Shown here: positions 40,728 through 50,153 of the stretch, in pieces
Layout of the letters: each line of letters begins with the position of its first letter
Numbering within the stretch: the first letter of the stretch is position 1
Position numbers and translations under genes: made by a program
Assembly (NCBI GenBank): GCA_000149225.2
Contig: CM000694.1
Location: 1,613,623-1,677,622, forward strand
From: Lachancea kluyveri NRRL Y-12651
Lineage: Eukaryota > Ascomycota > Saccharomycetes > Saccharomycetales > Saccharomycetaceae
Length of the DNA: 64,000 nucleotides
Direction of reading: 5' to 3'
The notes under the pieces: model-generated
The model's input: only the letters and a program-made list of their open reading frames with translations
Database searches by the model: none
Told to the model about the DNA's origin: nothing

Positions 40728-41666
40728 ATGATCCCTACGTTTAGAATACAAATAAGAAGATATCTAAACACGGAGGTGAAAAGGCGACTGTATGCCCAAT
40801 GTTTGAACAGAGATTTTGATAGCTTGCTTGCTGAAGTAAAAGGGATTCCTGTATCAGAGATGGAAGAATCTTTCGTTACACTGTACCTTATGAAAAGTGC
40901 ACAATTCGGCCATGTTCCATCATTAGATTATCTGTGGCACAAATACGTAATGAGACACCATATGATTATGGTAAACCCCAGTTTATTATGCGATATCGGC
41001 AATATTGCATTGCAAGAGGGGAAGTTATTTATTCCAGAACAATTGAGCTCACACTTCATGAAATTTTATGGTAGCAACAACGAATACGAGCAATACCGGT
41101 ACGAACTGCTAAGAATACAGGTGGAAAGCTTTGCTAAGGGAACCATGGAAAAAACCAGCTTTAGAGAAAAATGGAAAGTGTTTCTACAGGACTTAGACCA
41201 CACGGTAGAAAGGGACTTTCAATTCAGCGTAAGAGACTTTCCGCATCTAACACAAGCCCTTAGTGGGACGGATAGGGAGCTTCTATTGAAAATGTTATTT
41301 TCTGAAGGAAAAATATCCGTCTGCAACAACAGTTCTCTACCAATGCTTTTAAATATGATCTTATTACAGGAAGAGTTTGAATTGGAGTTTAAAATCAAGT
41401 TATTTCAGAACTTTTACACGATACATAGGCACTTAAACTACGAGGATACGGTGACGATACTATTCAAAAATTGCAAAGGAAATGGATATCGGTCTATAGA
41501 GCTGATGGAATTTGTACGCGGGAATAAAATTACCACGCCACATTTAGCTTACAAGTATTTTTTGCAGAGCATTATTGATTCCGAATACTATTTCAAAGCA
41601 TACGACTACATGGATCTAGTAAAAAAGTACGACGGTTTACTAGAGCAACTACGGCAACAAGAGTAA
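40728..41666 (+). CDS. PET122: Pet122, COX3 mRNA translational activator
   Basis: A 312-residue protein (254 in S. cerevisiae) starting MIPTFRIQIRRYLNTEVKRR, a basic, amphipathic mitochondrial targeting start. The sequence is diverged and helical throughout, with no catalytic motif. Its position between OXA1 and YER152C equals YER153C. The segment VTLYLMKSAQFGHVPSLDYL followed by LWHKYV is consistent with the family. Pet122 with Pet54 and Pet494 binds the COX3 5' leader at the inner membrane and activates its translation. Identification leans on synteny because this is a fast-evolving gene. It is divergent from OXA1 over a 243-bp promoter region. Confidence 0.85.
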   Translation: MIPTFRIQIRRYLNTEVKRRLYAQCLNRDFDSLLAEVKGIPVSEMEESFVTLYLMKSAQFGHVPSLDYLWHKYVMRHHMIMVNPSLLCDIGNIALQEGKLFIPEQLSSHFMKFYGSNNEYEQYRYELLRIQVESFAKGTMEKTSFREKWKVFLQDLDHTVERDFQFSVRDFPHLTQALSGTDRELLLKMLFSEGKISVCNNSSLPMLLNMILLQEEFELEFKIKLFQNFYTIHRHLNYEDTVTILFKNCKGNGYRSIELMEFVRGNKITTPHLAYKYFLQSIIDSEYYFKAYDYMDLVKKYDGLLEQLRQQE

Positions 41667-42164
41667 ACTGGAATCCCCCCATACCAATGCTCGGAAACCG
41701 TTCTCAGCTGCAAATTTGTTAGATGGATAGATGTCATAACAAATTCTATATCATATCGCTATGAGATACCTGTCCGGTAGTCATTTGCCGAGCGGCCACG
41801 GTTACCGGACTTGCATGTGAATTATGAGAAACCTTATATCTCGAAGCAACGACCGGCTACTAAGTAACACATACATGTATATATTCATTTGAACGGACTA
41901 CAGAGTTTACATAAAAAGAACGATTGCAGAATCTTGGCTCGAGGTGCCAAATTTCCCCGGCATTTCTTCAAAGTTAACCCCATTTCACCAACTTTTTAAG
42001 ATTTTGTCAGTGTTGCAAACCCGGAGAAAACTTAGGGAAGCCTTCAGCGACCTTTCATTTGAAGAGCCTATTCCCACAAGCGATATACCATCAAAGAGCT
42101 ATAAAAGAGTAGCAAGCTTCGAAGCGAGCCGTTCCTTGAGCCTTTAAATCTTATAACACTAAAG
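41667..42164. other. Intergenic region upstream of the YER152C orthologue
   Basis: 498 bp with the palindrome CGGTTACCG (41799-41807) within a CCG/CGG-rich patch (about 41774-41808), possibly a zinc-cluster-protein site. A short frame at 41944-42147 lacks an ATG and resembles nothing. No other feature seen. Confidence 0.5.
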
Positions 42165-43502
42165 ATGAATAACCCTGCTCCAATCAATTTCTTCAAAGGC
42201 CATCCCTCCTACAGGTTGTTGCCTGGTAAAAGAGTTGCAGAGGCAACTACGCAACTTTTGTCTCCAGATAAGAGAGACTTCGATAACGTACCCTGCAACA
42301 GACATCCATTGACATACGGGTCGGATGAAGGTGCTCTATGGGTCCGTCAAGCCATCTGTGACTTTTCAAACCATGTGTTTGGTTTGAGTGACTCTGTGAA
42401 AAGCAAGCCAGAGTTTATAAACTTAACTGGTGGTGCATCATACGGTGTTATGAATATCTTGGAGCAAACAACTTTGGCCCATACTGGTTACACCAGACAA
42501 GCTTTCATTGTATCACCAACTTATTTTTTAATCAACGAAACTTTCATCGATGCAGGATTCAACGGGAAATTGACTGCAATCAATGAGCTTGGCGACAGCA
42601 TCGATTTCGAGACTTTGAAATCCAAGTTGGAACACTTTGACTCGATAGATGATGGTATAGACCATTCTAAAGATTTAGACCTTATCAATTCTCCCAGTAC
42701 TGCTCATCCAAAGAAAATATACAAATACGTCCTTTATTTTGTACCAACTTACTCAAATCCAGGTGGTAAGACATATAATTTGGAAACCAGATTAAAACTT
42801 ATAGATTTAGCCCGTAAGCATGATATGTTAATAATTTCCGATGATGTTTATGACTTGCTAAATTACGAGCAACCTTTGGATACTTTACCACACCCAATCC
42901 AGCGATTGGCCCATCTGGACAGATCCACTTACACCGGTGGAGACAAAGGGTTCGGCAATACAGTATCCAATGCCACCTTCTCGAAACTAATTGCACCTGG
43001 TCTAAGATTTGGATACCAAGAATCCGTCAACAAAAACCTAGTATACCAGCTCTGCCAAGGTGGTGCTAACGTGTCAGGTGGCACGCCATCTCAATTGAAT
43101 TCGATGATTGTTGGCACCATGCTAAAGAATGGTAGCGCCAAGGATATCATGAACGAGCTGAGAGCTACCTATAAGGAACGTTGCGATGTGTTGTACTCTA
43201 GTATCAAGGAACACTTACCTTCGAAAACGGTTTATGAAAAGCAAACCGGCGGTTACTTTTCCTGGTGTACCTTGCCAGAAGGTTACAACTGCCAAGAAAT
43301 ATGTCAAACGCTTGAAAAGGAACACGGAGTTGTGCTGGCGAATGGATCTTGTTTTGAAGTGATCGGAGATGCTAAAAACTGGGGCGAAACGTCCGTCAGG
43401 TTATCTATCAGTTTTATGGAATTGAGTGAAATTGAAGAAGGAATCAGGTTATGGGGTCAAGTTTGTGAAGAATACGCCGACAAGAATGGCCTCAAATTTT
43501 AG
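42165..43502 (+). CDS. Fold-type I PLP aminotransferase (YER152C orthologue)
   Basis: 445 residues against 443 for Yer152c. It has INFFKGHPSYRLLPGKRV, HPLTYGSDEGALWVRQAI, YLNLxSGASYG-like FINLTGGASYGVMNI, YFVPTYSNPGGKTYNLETR (pyrimidine-ring binding NP motif), LIISDDVYDLL and SNATFSKLIAPGLRFGY. The Lys in TFSKLIAPGLR is the predicted Schiff-base lysine. It belongs to the MocR/2-aminoadipate aminotransferase-like group; the S. cerevisiae enzyme shows 2-aminoadipate transaminase activity in vitro. It ends with the family KNWGETSVRLSISFMEL. It probably acts in cytosol; no targeting signal is seen. Confidence 0.94.
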   Translation: MNNPAPINFFKGHPSYRLLPGKRVAEATTQLLSPDKRDFDNVPCNRHPLTYGSDEGALWVRQAICDFSNHVFGLSDSVKSKPEFINLTGGASYGVMNILEQTTLAHTGYTRQAFIVSPTYFLINETFIDAGFNGKLTAINELGDSIDFETLKSKLEHFDSIDDGIDHSKDLDLINSPSTAHPKKIYKYVLYFVPTYSNPGGKTYNLETRLKLIDLARKHDMLIISDDVYDLLNYEQPLDTLPHPIQRLAHLDRSTYTGGDKGFGNTVSNATFSKLIAPGLRFGYQESVNKNLVYQLCQGGANVSGGTPSQLNSMIVGTMLKNGSAKDIMNELRATYKERCDVLYSSIKEHLPSKTVYEKQTGGYFSWCTLPEGYNCQEICQTLEKEHGVVLANGSCFEVIGDAKNWGETSVRLSISFMELSEIEEGIRLWGQVCEEYADKNGLKF

Positions 43503-43849
43503 AGCTGCAAAGGCTACTGATACCGTTAAAAGTAAGACTTTCATATTATCTTCAAAAAAAAAAAAAATAAATAAACAAATAAATAAAAGGGTAAAGTTTA
43601 AAGAAACTGAGAGATCAAGAAGTCATCGTGCTTACATACGCTTTTCCACTTGGTGATAAAATTTCAAGTCTATATTATCATACTCAGTATCAAAGTTTAA
43701 AAGTATTAGTTTTTTCCTCATTTTTTTAAAAGCGGTTTTATTACAACTGCTAGTTTTCCGCTAGATCTTAGTTTTGATACATACAGCAGCGCTAAATAAA
43801 CTTTCGGATCAATTTTCGACCAACCAACGGAAGGGCAACAGCAGTTCCA
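43503..43849. other. Intergenic region between the YER152C orthologue and SHU2
   Basis: 347 bp, AT-rich, with an A-tract near 43553-43567 that includes AAATAAATAAA repeats. It would serve as 3' end signals for the aminotransferase gene and as the SHU2 promoter. No gene seen. Confidence 0.5.
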
Positions 43850-44617
43850 ATGAAAGACAAGCAAAAGCATATTGATTATTCTCAGCTGTTAGCAAGGTTG
43901 ATCCAGGAAGAAGATGATACTCTGAAATTGAACGATACAATACTCTCCTTTCTTTATCATATGTTTCCAAGAGAACTTTTTGTGAGAGCCATCTCCTTGT
44001 TGGAATCAATGGATATGTTCATTTATGTTCTTGACGAGCAGAATGCAAAGCAATGCAATAAACAAGAAGTGACGACTAGTGTCTCAACAGAAGATGACGC
44101 ATCTACGGAAGAAAAACAGAAGCTATCTCCTGGTCCTTTAACCCACCAAGAGATAGGTTCAAATAATCTGGATGGCCTCATTGATTCAATGTACAATAAA
44201 GAACAAACCTCATTGTACAGATTAATTGTCAAACAAGAAGATTTATCATCGCCTCCGATATATGTCGATCTAGGCCATTGGTTTTGCTCATGCAAGGAAT
44301 TTACTTGCTTGTTCCAAGAAGAATTGTACAAACAAGATAGCTGCGATAGCACATTGGCAGAAGTGTTGAGCTTCGAAATAGATACCATGGATGAGCCCAC
44401 AGAAGACACTTTCAGCAGGCTGCCCTCCGAAGATTGTTGCGTACGGTTTTTCAGGCATGATCAACTGATGTGTCCTCATCTTTTAGCATTTGGAATATTA
44501 CTCCAAACCGATGTAAAGATACTGCGGTATTTCACCCAGATAAAATCCCAGGTGATTCTACTGAGTGTACAAAACATCGACGAGTGGCTCAAACTCCAAT
44601 TGAACATAGTCCTTTAA
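43850..44617 (+). CDS. SHU2: Shu2, SWIM-domain subunit of the Shu recombination complex
   Basis: A 255-residue protein (223 in S. cerevisiae). It holds a SWIM-type zinc motif, C146-x-C148 in WFCSCKEF and C208-x-H210 in MCPHLLAFG, which is diagnostic for the Shu2/Sws1 family. Shu2 pairs with Psy3, Csm2 and Shu1 and, with Rad55-Rad57, promotes Rad51 filament formation and error-free bypass of replication lesions. RAD55 lies 6 kb away in this window. An acidic, Ser/Thr-rich insert separates the N-terminal helical part from the SWIM region. Position equals YDR078C, here interleaved between YER152C and UBP3. Confidence 0.9.
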   Translation: MKDKQKHIDYSQLLARLIQEEDDTLKLNDTILSFLYHMFPRELFVRAISLLESMDMFIYVLDEQNAKQCNKQEVTTSVSTEDDASTEEKQKLSPGPLTHQEIGSNNLDGLIDSMYNKEQTSLYRLIVKQEDLSSPPIYVDLGHWFCSCKEFTCLFQEELYKQDSCDSTLAEVLSFEIDTMDEPTEDTFSRLPSEDCCVRFFRHDQLMCPHLLAFGILLQTDVKILRYFTQIKSQVILLSVQNIDEWLKLQLNIVL

Positions 44618-45006
44618 TATTACACTCACTATGGAGGACCTGTGGGTATTTATGGTAACTATGTACGGGCCAGAAAATTTTTGACGAGATCAACAAGGGC
44701 CTTTTCTTTTTTTTTTTTCACTTGAGAGACAAATATTGTGAGATCAACAAAGCAATTGCAGGCAATCGTTTATATCCATATATCCCATCCTTTCCTGTTT
44801 TTGTTCCCACAAAACTTGCTTTAGCAAATTATTTCAACAAAAAAGTGCACACGACGTATTTGCGCTGCTCCCTTTTACTGGACCCTACTGTGTTTTATCT
44901 TAGTATTTGATTTTATTATTACTTCTGACAATACTAATTCATTTCCTACTAAAATACTATTGCATTCCTAATTGTGACCCACTAATCCACTAGACACAAT
45001 ATCGAC
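44618..45006. other. Intergenic region between SHU2 and UBP3
   Basis: 389 bp with a T-tract near 44706-44720 and an A/T-rich leader directly before UBP3. It is a normal 3' flank plus promoter; nothing else was recognised. Confidence 0.5.
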
Positions 45007-47325
45007 ATGACTGACTCCAACCCCAAAGATAATAAACAAGACCAAAGCTCCTATTCCATGTATCCACCTACTTCTCCTGTGGCACCTCCAGCCAATATGC
45101 AATATAATATAAACATGTATGGCAATCCCGCAGCTGCGGCCGCATTCGCTCAATACGGTTATGGTTATCCAATGCCAATGGACGTTTATGCCGGACAAGG
45201 TGCCCCATTTATGGGTTATGGTATGAATCCAAATATGATGTATTATGGCAATGGCAATGGGAACGTTCCTCAGCAAAACCCAAAGAAAAAGTACTACAAT
45301 AACAACAGCAACAACATAAACAATAACAACAATACTAATAGTATCGGCAGCAATACCAGCAACAATATCAGCAGCATTAGCACACCGCTAAACAATTCTA
45401 AAACTGCAACATCTTCAGTGACTTCTACTGGCACATCAACTCCCGTAAGCAAACCCGTTTCTATTGTCATTAAAAACCAGTACAAGTTTGAGCTGGGCAA
45501 CAGTAATAGCTTTAGTACAAAGAATCTGAAGTTGGAATACCCATTTTACGTTAATACGGATGAAGCCGAATTTGAACAAGCCAGATCCAAAAGACATTTC
45601 TTGAGATTACAAGCTCTTAACGATGAAATTTCTACACCTACTGCCGACGCCGAGGCCGAAATAGATGAAGCTACAGTTCCATTGGACGAAGGTATTGTAG
45701 AGGATGGTCCAAAAAAGGAGAAACCCAGCAAAGAATCCCCGAAAGAAGACTTGAATGAGGCACCCTCCCCTAAATCCGTCAAGTCTTGGTCTGCAATTGC
45801 ATCCAGTGCAGTAAGCAAACCTAAAGTTTCTTTGTCTCCGACGCCGCAACTTAAAAAAGACAAAAAATATGTCCCATCTACAATAAAGAGTTTGGAACCA
45901 CTGGGGGTCGTTGCCTTAAGAATGTGTCTTGACCAAGATTACATCAAATACACTATCGAAAATGTCCCAAATGCTGGGAATGCTATTGATTCAATTGTAC
46001 CCAGGGGTATTGTAAACACAGGGAACATTTGTTTCATGAGCTCTGTTTTGCAAGTTTTACTGTATTGTAAACCATTTATCAGTATTCTGAATGTTATTAG
46101 CTACAGAACCGTTGCAAAAATCGGTTCTTCCGTTTCTCCATCTTTGGATGCATGTTTGGAGCTTTACAGAAGATTTGATAAACAAACCTGTGAAAACGAA
46201 AAGAAACCTGTTCCAAAAAGTAAATTAGCGAATGGCAACAATGTTGGTATAACACCAGCTGCTGAACCTATTAAGCCTGATGATTTTTACAAAACGTTAT
46301 CCAAGCTACCCAAATTTAGAGACTTGAGATGGGGCCACCAAGAAGATGCAGAAGAGTTTTTAACCCATTTATTGGATCAGCTACACGAAGAATTTATCAC
46401 TTCTATCGATGCTTTGAATGAAAGTGATATCATGAATTTGTTACAAACCATAAACGATGAAGATTTGAAAGGGTTCTTTGTCAGAGCATTGTCAAAATAC
46501 AAGACTGCAAACTTTTTCAAAAACTGTTCTGCTCAAATGAAGGGAGTAATGAATAAGTACGGCTCCAATGGCGAGGATGATGAAGAAGATTGTGAAAATG
46601 AGTGGCACGAAGTTAGCAGTACCAGCAGAAAAGGCAAAAAGACTAAATCTGCAGCAAAGAGAACCGTGGAGGTGGAAGTTTCCCCAATTTCCTCTATCTT
46701 TGGCGGTCAGTTTCGTTCCGTCTTGGATATTCCAAAAAATAAAGAATCACAATCAATTACATTGGATCCATTTCAAACAATTCAATTGGATATCTCAGAC
46801 CCAGCTGTTAATGATTTAGAGACTGCATTCAAAAAATTTAGCGAATATGAACTCATCCCATTCAAGTCTTCCTCTGGTAATGATGTTGAAGCCAAAAAAC
46901 AGACTTTTATTGACAAGTTGCCTCAAGTCTTGTTGATCCAATTGAAACGGTTTTCCTTTATTAACAACACCGATAAGGACAAGATTGTAAACTACAATGC
47001 CTACAGCGGTCGTGTCGAAAAGATCCGTAAGAAGATTCATTACAACCACGAATTAACCATCCCCAAGGAAACCATTTCTTCTGTACATTCCAATTTCTAC
47101 GATGATGCTGGCACTAAATATAAACTGGTCGGCGTTGTTTATCATCATGGTGTTAGCCCAAGTGGTGGCCATTATACTGCTGATGTTTATCATCAAGAAA
47201 TGGACAAATGGTTCAGGATCGATGATGTCAACATTGCAGAATTGAATAAAGAAGAAGTGTTGAAAGGTGGTGAAGATGGGTTTGATTCCAGAACTGCGTA
47301 CATTTTAATGTACCAAAAGATTTAG
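45007..47325 (+). CDS. UBP3: Ubp3 ubiquitin-specific protease
   Basis: A 772-residue protein (912 in S. cerevisiae). The N-terminal third is low complexity, with Tyr/Pro/Asn-rich and poly-Asn stretches, then an acidic region with KSWSAIAS, the Bre5-binding side of the protein. The USP domain (about residues 335-772) has the catalytic Cys box GIVNTGNICFMSSVLQ (Cys about 342), the QEDAEEFLTHLLDQLHEE box, QLKRFSFI and the His box GVSPSGGHYTADVYH (His about 722). It ends SRTAYILMYQKI. With cofactor Bre5, Ubp3 deubiquitinates Sec23 and RNA Pol II and controls ribophagy. It corresponds to YER151C. The shorter N terminus is the only oddity. Confidence 0.96.
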   Translation: MTDSNPKDNKQDQSSYSMYPPTSPVAPPANMQYNINMYGNPAAAAAFAQYGYGYPMPMDVYAGQGAPFMGYGMNPNMMYYGNGNGNVPQQNPKKKYYNNNSNNINNNNNTNSIGSNTSNNISSISTPLNNSKTATSSVTSTGTSTPVSKPVSIVIKNQYKFELGNSNSFSTKNLKLEYPFYVNTDEAEFEQARSKRHFLRLQALNDEISTPTADAEAEIDEATVPLDEGIVEDGPKKEKPSKESPKEDLNEAPSPKSVKSWSAIASSAVSKPKVSLSPTPQLKKDKKYVPSTIKSLEPLGVVALRMCLDQDYIKYTIENVPNAGNAIDSIVPRGIVNTGNICFMSSVLQVLLYCKPFISILNVISYRTVAKIGSSVSPSLDACLELYRRFDKQTCENEKKPVPKSKLANGNNVGITPAAEPIKPDDFYKTLSKLPKFRDLRWGHQEDAEEFLTHLLDQLHEEFITSIDALNESDIMNLLQTINDEDLKGFFVRALSKYKTANFFKNCSAQMKGVMNKYGSNGEDDEEDCENEWHEVSSTSRKGKKTKSAAKRTVEVEVSPISSIFGGQFRSVLDIPKNKESQSITLDPFQTIQLDISDPAVNDLETAFKKFSEYELIPFKSSSGNDVEAKKQTFIDKLPQVLLIQLKRFSFINNTDKDKIVNYNAYSGRVEKIRKKIHYNHELTIPKETISSVHSNFYDDAGTKYKLVGVVYHHGVSPSGGHYTADVYHQEMDKWFRIDDVNIAELNKEEVLKGGEDGFDSRTAYILMYQKI

Positions 47326-47457
47326 TTTATATTTTTTTCCTGTATAGTCCTAATTGATTTCATAAAAAAAAAAGATAGTGACATAGTCGCCAGAAGCATA
47401 TAATAACTCGTTGAAATCTGAATATTTATATTTCAAAAGATACAAAAAAGAGAAACT

Positions 47458-47531
47458 TGATTTCGCCCAGGATCGAACTGGGGACGTTCTGCGTGTTAAG
47501 CAGATGCCATAACCGACTAGACCACGAAACC
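47458..47531 (-). tRNA. tRNA-Val(AAC)
   Basis: A 74-nt intronless tRNA on the minus strand. Acceptor GGTTTCG (from 47531) pairs with CGAAATC plus A (ending 47458). The anticodon loop is CTTAACAC-like with AAC, between stems TCTGC and GCAGA. The B box is AGTTCGATCCT. As I recall it, the sequence is the same as the S. cerevisiae tRNA-Val(AAC). It lies 133 bp after UBP3 and converges with it. Confidence 0.97.
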
Positions 47532-49655
47532 TTGTAAACTCGTTGAAATTCAAGGTGTAGGTTTTTTAGTTACGAGACAGTTAACAGTTTATGCCTCGGA
47601 TCATGTTTGTTAGATTACTGTTTCTTGACTACTGTTCTCGATGATTATATCTACAACACGGATCTCTCTAAGATAAACCTCTAAGCCCTATTTACATGTT
47701 TCTGGATGTTACTAAATGGTGAAGTGGTCTTTAGAGCTCACTTATCAGTTATTCTATTGGGCCTTCTACGTGTAAACCATTCTTGGTGGTTTGATGCTAT
47801 TCGTCTTGTTCGAATTTCACAGAGGAGGCAGATAAGGTGAATAACACAGATCAAATATGATCATCGGTCATAGTATTATCTGCAAACCCAATGCATCGGC
47901 TTTCAGGCGAACTCTAGTGATTATCTAAACACCCATTAGTAACAAGACGTATTGTACCGGTTAGCTGACGACAGAGGGCCGGGTTGATCTGGAAAATTAT
48001 AGACAAGGCGTGAAGAGTTATCAAAGAGATTGACCGTAAATAGAATCAAATCCTTAAAAAGGCACCAGTCCAAACAGCAAAATACATAGAGTTAACTGAC
48101 GACTGTTTTTCATTCGGATTTGCAATCCAGTTTCCTGCAACAGCCATAAATGCGGGCCTCTTCTTTTTATTCGTCTTGAAATCGCCCAAGTTAGGTTTTT
48201 CCACTTGTAATTATGTATAATCGCTTTGCAACAGCCATTTTCAAGCAATCTTACAAGTTTCCAACGGTATTCAATGTGGATATCAACAGCGAGCTGTCAT
48301 CATAGATGATGATTGGCAGTTTCTACTCTACATCGTTCAACCCGTAAAACCGGCCAGAAACAGATGAAGGTCTCGGTGTGATGCAGCTACCCAATTCTGC
48401 ACTACTACTCAACAAACATCGTGCGATGTTTAAACATCTCTCAAAGACTTTCTTCCTTGTTCTAGACTGAGATGTCCTTCCGGGTTACAACGTTTGTCCA
48501 TCGGCGAGAGTGTGATCGAAAAAGGTGTTAGAACGGCTCTCGTATATAAATAGAGTACCATTAAGTGATAAGTCCAGCAATGTAAGAAACTATTGTGTGG
48601 GTTTCCTGGAAAGTTATACCGTAAAAGCATGTTCTCTTGTATTGCAGGCCCTAAGGGTAAAATCCAGACGTATAGTAGATATAGTAATAGTAATTAACCA
48701 GACGACAAAACAAATGCTCGGAGCTTTATTCCGATAGGTAACCTAGTCTCTTGGTTCACAGATTGAAGATTTGATGAATGTGAAACATGGGATATACGGC
48801 CGTTGGATCGGATGTCCCTATTGGATGAGATATGTATGTAGTATGATACTGTATAATTCGCCAGTTATGTATGCTATACCCCGATTGCCTATGGAATAGC
48901 TGGGGTTAAGCCGCATCACAGGTTGCTTTGATCCATGGCAGCCTTCAGTTTAGATGGACAGTGTCAGATAGTCAGGGAGACCAGGTGTATTAGCATTCTG
49001 AACTACTGAAATCTCACAATCGCAAGCACCGATGACACAAGACTATTCTGGTTTAACAAGATTGTTGATGGAAGCCGTCGTTCGATTATAAAATGTGATT
49101 AAATAGAAAGATCCAAGAAAAGAAAACTGTTAGATATATGGCAGTTTCTCGACTGGAGTTGCTCGTGTAAACCAAATTTCATTTTTTTTTTTTTTTGTTT
49201 GGTGTAAACGTGGGTAAAAGGGTCATTTAGAGTCAAACTCAGGTTTCGTCCACCTTTATATACCCCTTCAACCTGCAATAAAAGTTCTCCAAGTAAACCG
49301 GAGCGGAACATTGATAAGGAAAGTGATGAGTTATCATTTTAAGATATTAAAAAAATACATGTATATTCCTGCTACTGCAACACCGGGCGATGAAGCAGGG
49401 GTAAGTGGGAAATTAACAAAAAAGTAAGAGCCAGGGAGAGAGAGAGACAGAGAGAATTATTGTAACACAGGGGTTGCTCTGACATCCGGGATCTAAGCGA
49501 AAGGTAAGAACAGGCTCCATTTGTTGAAAACCACAGAGGAATCAAACCAGGTGTAAATGTGGAAGACAATATTATTAAAGAACTGCAAAATGTAGGAGCT
49601 AATAGACATCTAAAAAAAAAAAACAAAAAAAAACTCAATCAATTACCGAATAGCC
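47532..49655. other. 2.1 kb unexplained region between tRNA-Val and the SPI1/SED1 gene
   Basis: This region lies between the 3' ends of UBP3 and the SPI1/SED1 gene, so no flanking protein gene needs a promoter here, yet it is the largest gap in the window. Reading frames are all short (under about 90 codons) and unlike known proteins. A TATATAAATA motif on the plus strand at about 48543-48552 is followed by an AT-rich stretch (48670-48700). The 12-mer TGCAACAGCCAT occurs twice, at 48136 and 48227. A GA-rich simple repeat lies at 49433-49456. A long non-coding transcript, a decayed gene or an old LTR relic are all possible; none is shown. Confidence 0.5.
49433..49456 (+). repeat. GA-rich simple repeat
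   Basis: A purine stretch of AGGGAGAGAGAGAGACAGAGAG type lies about 200 bp past the SPI1/SED1 stop. It is a plain dinucleotide-type microsatellite with no evident role. Confidence 0.7.
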
Positions 49656-50153
49656 TTAAAACAAACAAGCAACTGCGGCGGCGAGCCCTGCTACACCAGC
49701 ATATGCGACCTTGTTTGCAGCGCCAGTAGAAATCGTCGCAGAGGGGTTCGAAGTGTCAGTAGCCGAAGTCGTAGGCGTATCACCGCTCGATGTGCCACGG
49801 CCTTCGTCGTCGGAAGTAGGAATGGTCGTAGAAGAGTTGCGGAAGCCAGATGGCGCTTGGATCCTGGTAATGGTGCATGGACAGTCGGTAATGGTTAAGG
49901 TGGTGGGGACAGAAACGGTATAAGTTGCGCCGTTGGTGGTGATAGTTGTCGGAGAAGGGCAATAGGTGGTGAATTCTGTCACCACCACCGTTTCGGTAAA
50001 GGTGCCAGTAGTAGGATAGATCGGAATGCTGGTTGGAAACTCCGGTTCCGAAATGTTGGCGGAAAGTGCTGGATTGGAATAAGTTATGTTTTCATATTGA
50101 GCCAAACCAGTAGCGGCCAGAGTGAAGGTTAAAGATAGGATAGAAGATCTCAT
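49656..50153 (-). CDS. SPI1: GPI-anchored stress-induced cell-wall glycoprotein (Spi1/Sed1 family)
   Basis: A 165-residue Ser/Thr-rich protein. A signal peptide ([18 protein letters not shown], residues 1-18) leads in. The family core [20 protein letters not shown] followed by [11 protein letters not shown] (about residues 61-97) contains the conserved Cys residues. A hydrophobic C terminus after a small-residue site ([20 protein letters not shown]) directs GPI attachment. S. cerevisiae has two ohnologues here, SPI1 (YER150W, 148 residues) and SED1 (YDR077W, 338 residues with repeats). This single copy is nearer SPI1 in length and has only one core unit. Such proteins protect the wall in stationary phase and against weak acids. 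The symbol denotes the single ancestor of both. Confidence 0.92.
   Translation of the reverse strand: MRSSILSLTFTLAATGLAQYENITYSNPALSANISEPEFPTSIPIYPTTGTFTETVVVTEFTTYCPSPTTITTNGATYTVSVPTTLTITDCPCTITRIQAPSGFRNSSTTIPTSDDEGRGTSSGDTPTTSATDTSNPSATISTGAANKVAYAGVAGLAAAVACLF

Noticed and set aside
41944-42147. 67-codon frame before the YER152C orthologue
   Set aside because: It begins with GTG, not ATG, and shows no family resemblance; it is most likely promoter DNA.
48303-48390. Box C/D snoRNA (GATGATGAT followed by candidate D box)
   Set aside because: A C-box-like motif exists, but no CTGA D box lies at a suitable distance and no terminal stem was seen.
47532-49655. Centromere in the 2.1 kb gap
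   Set aside because: I looked for a TCACRTG element followed by an AT-rich core and a TGTTT...CCGAA element and did not see the combination. The gap is also not AT-rich enough. The corresponding S. cerevisiae regions are not centromeric.
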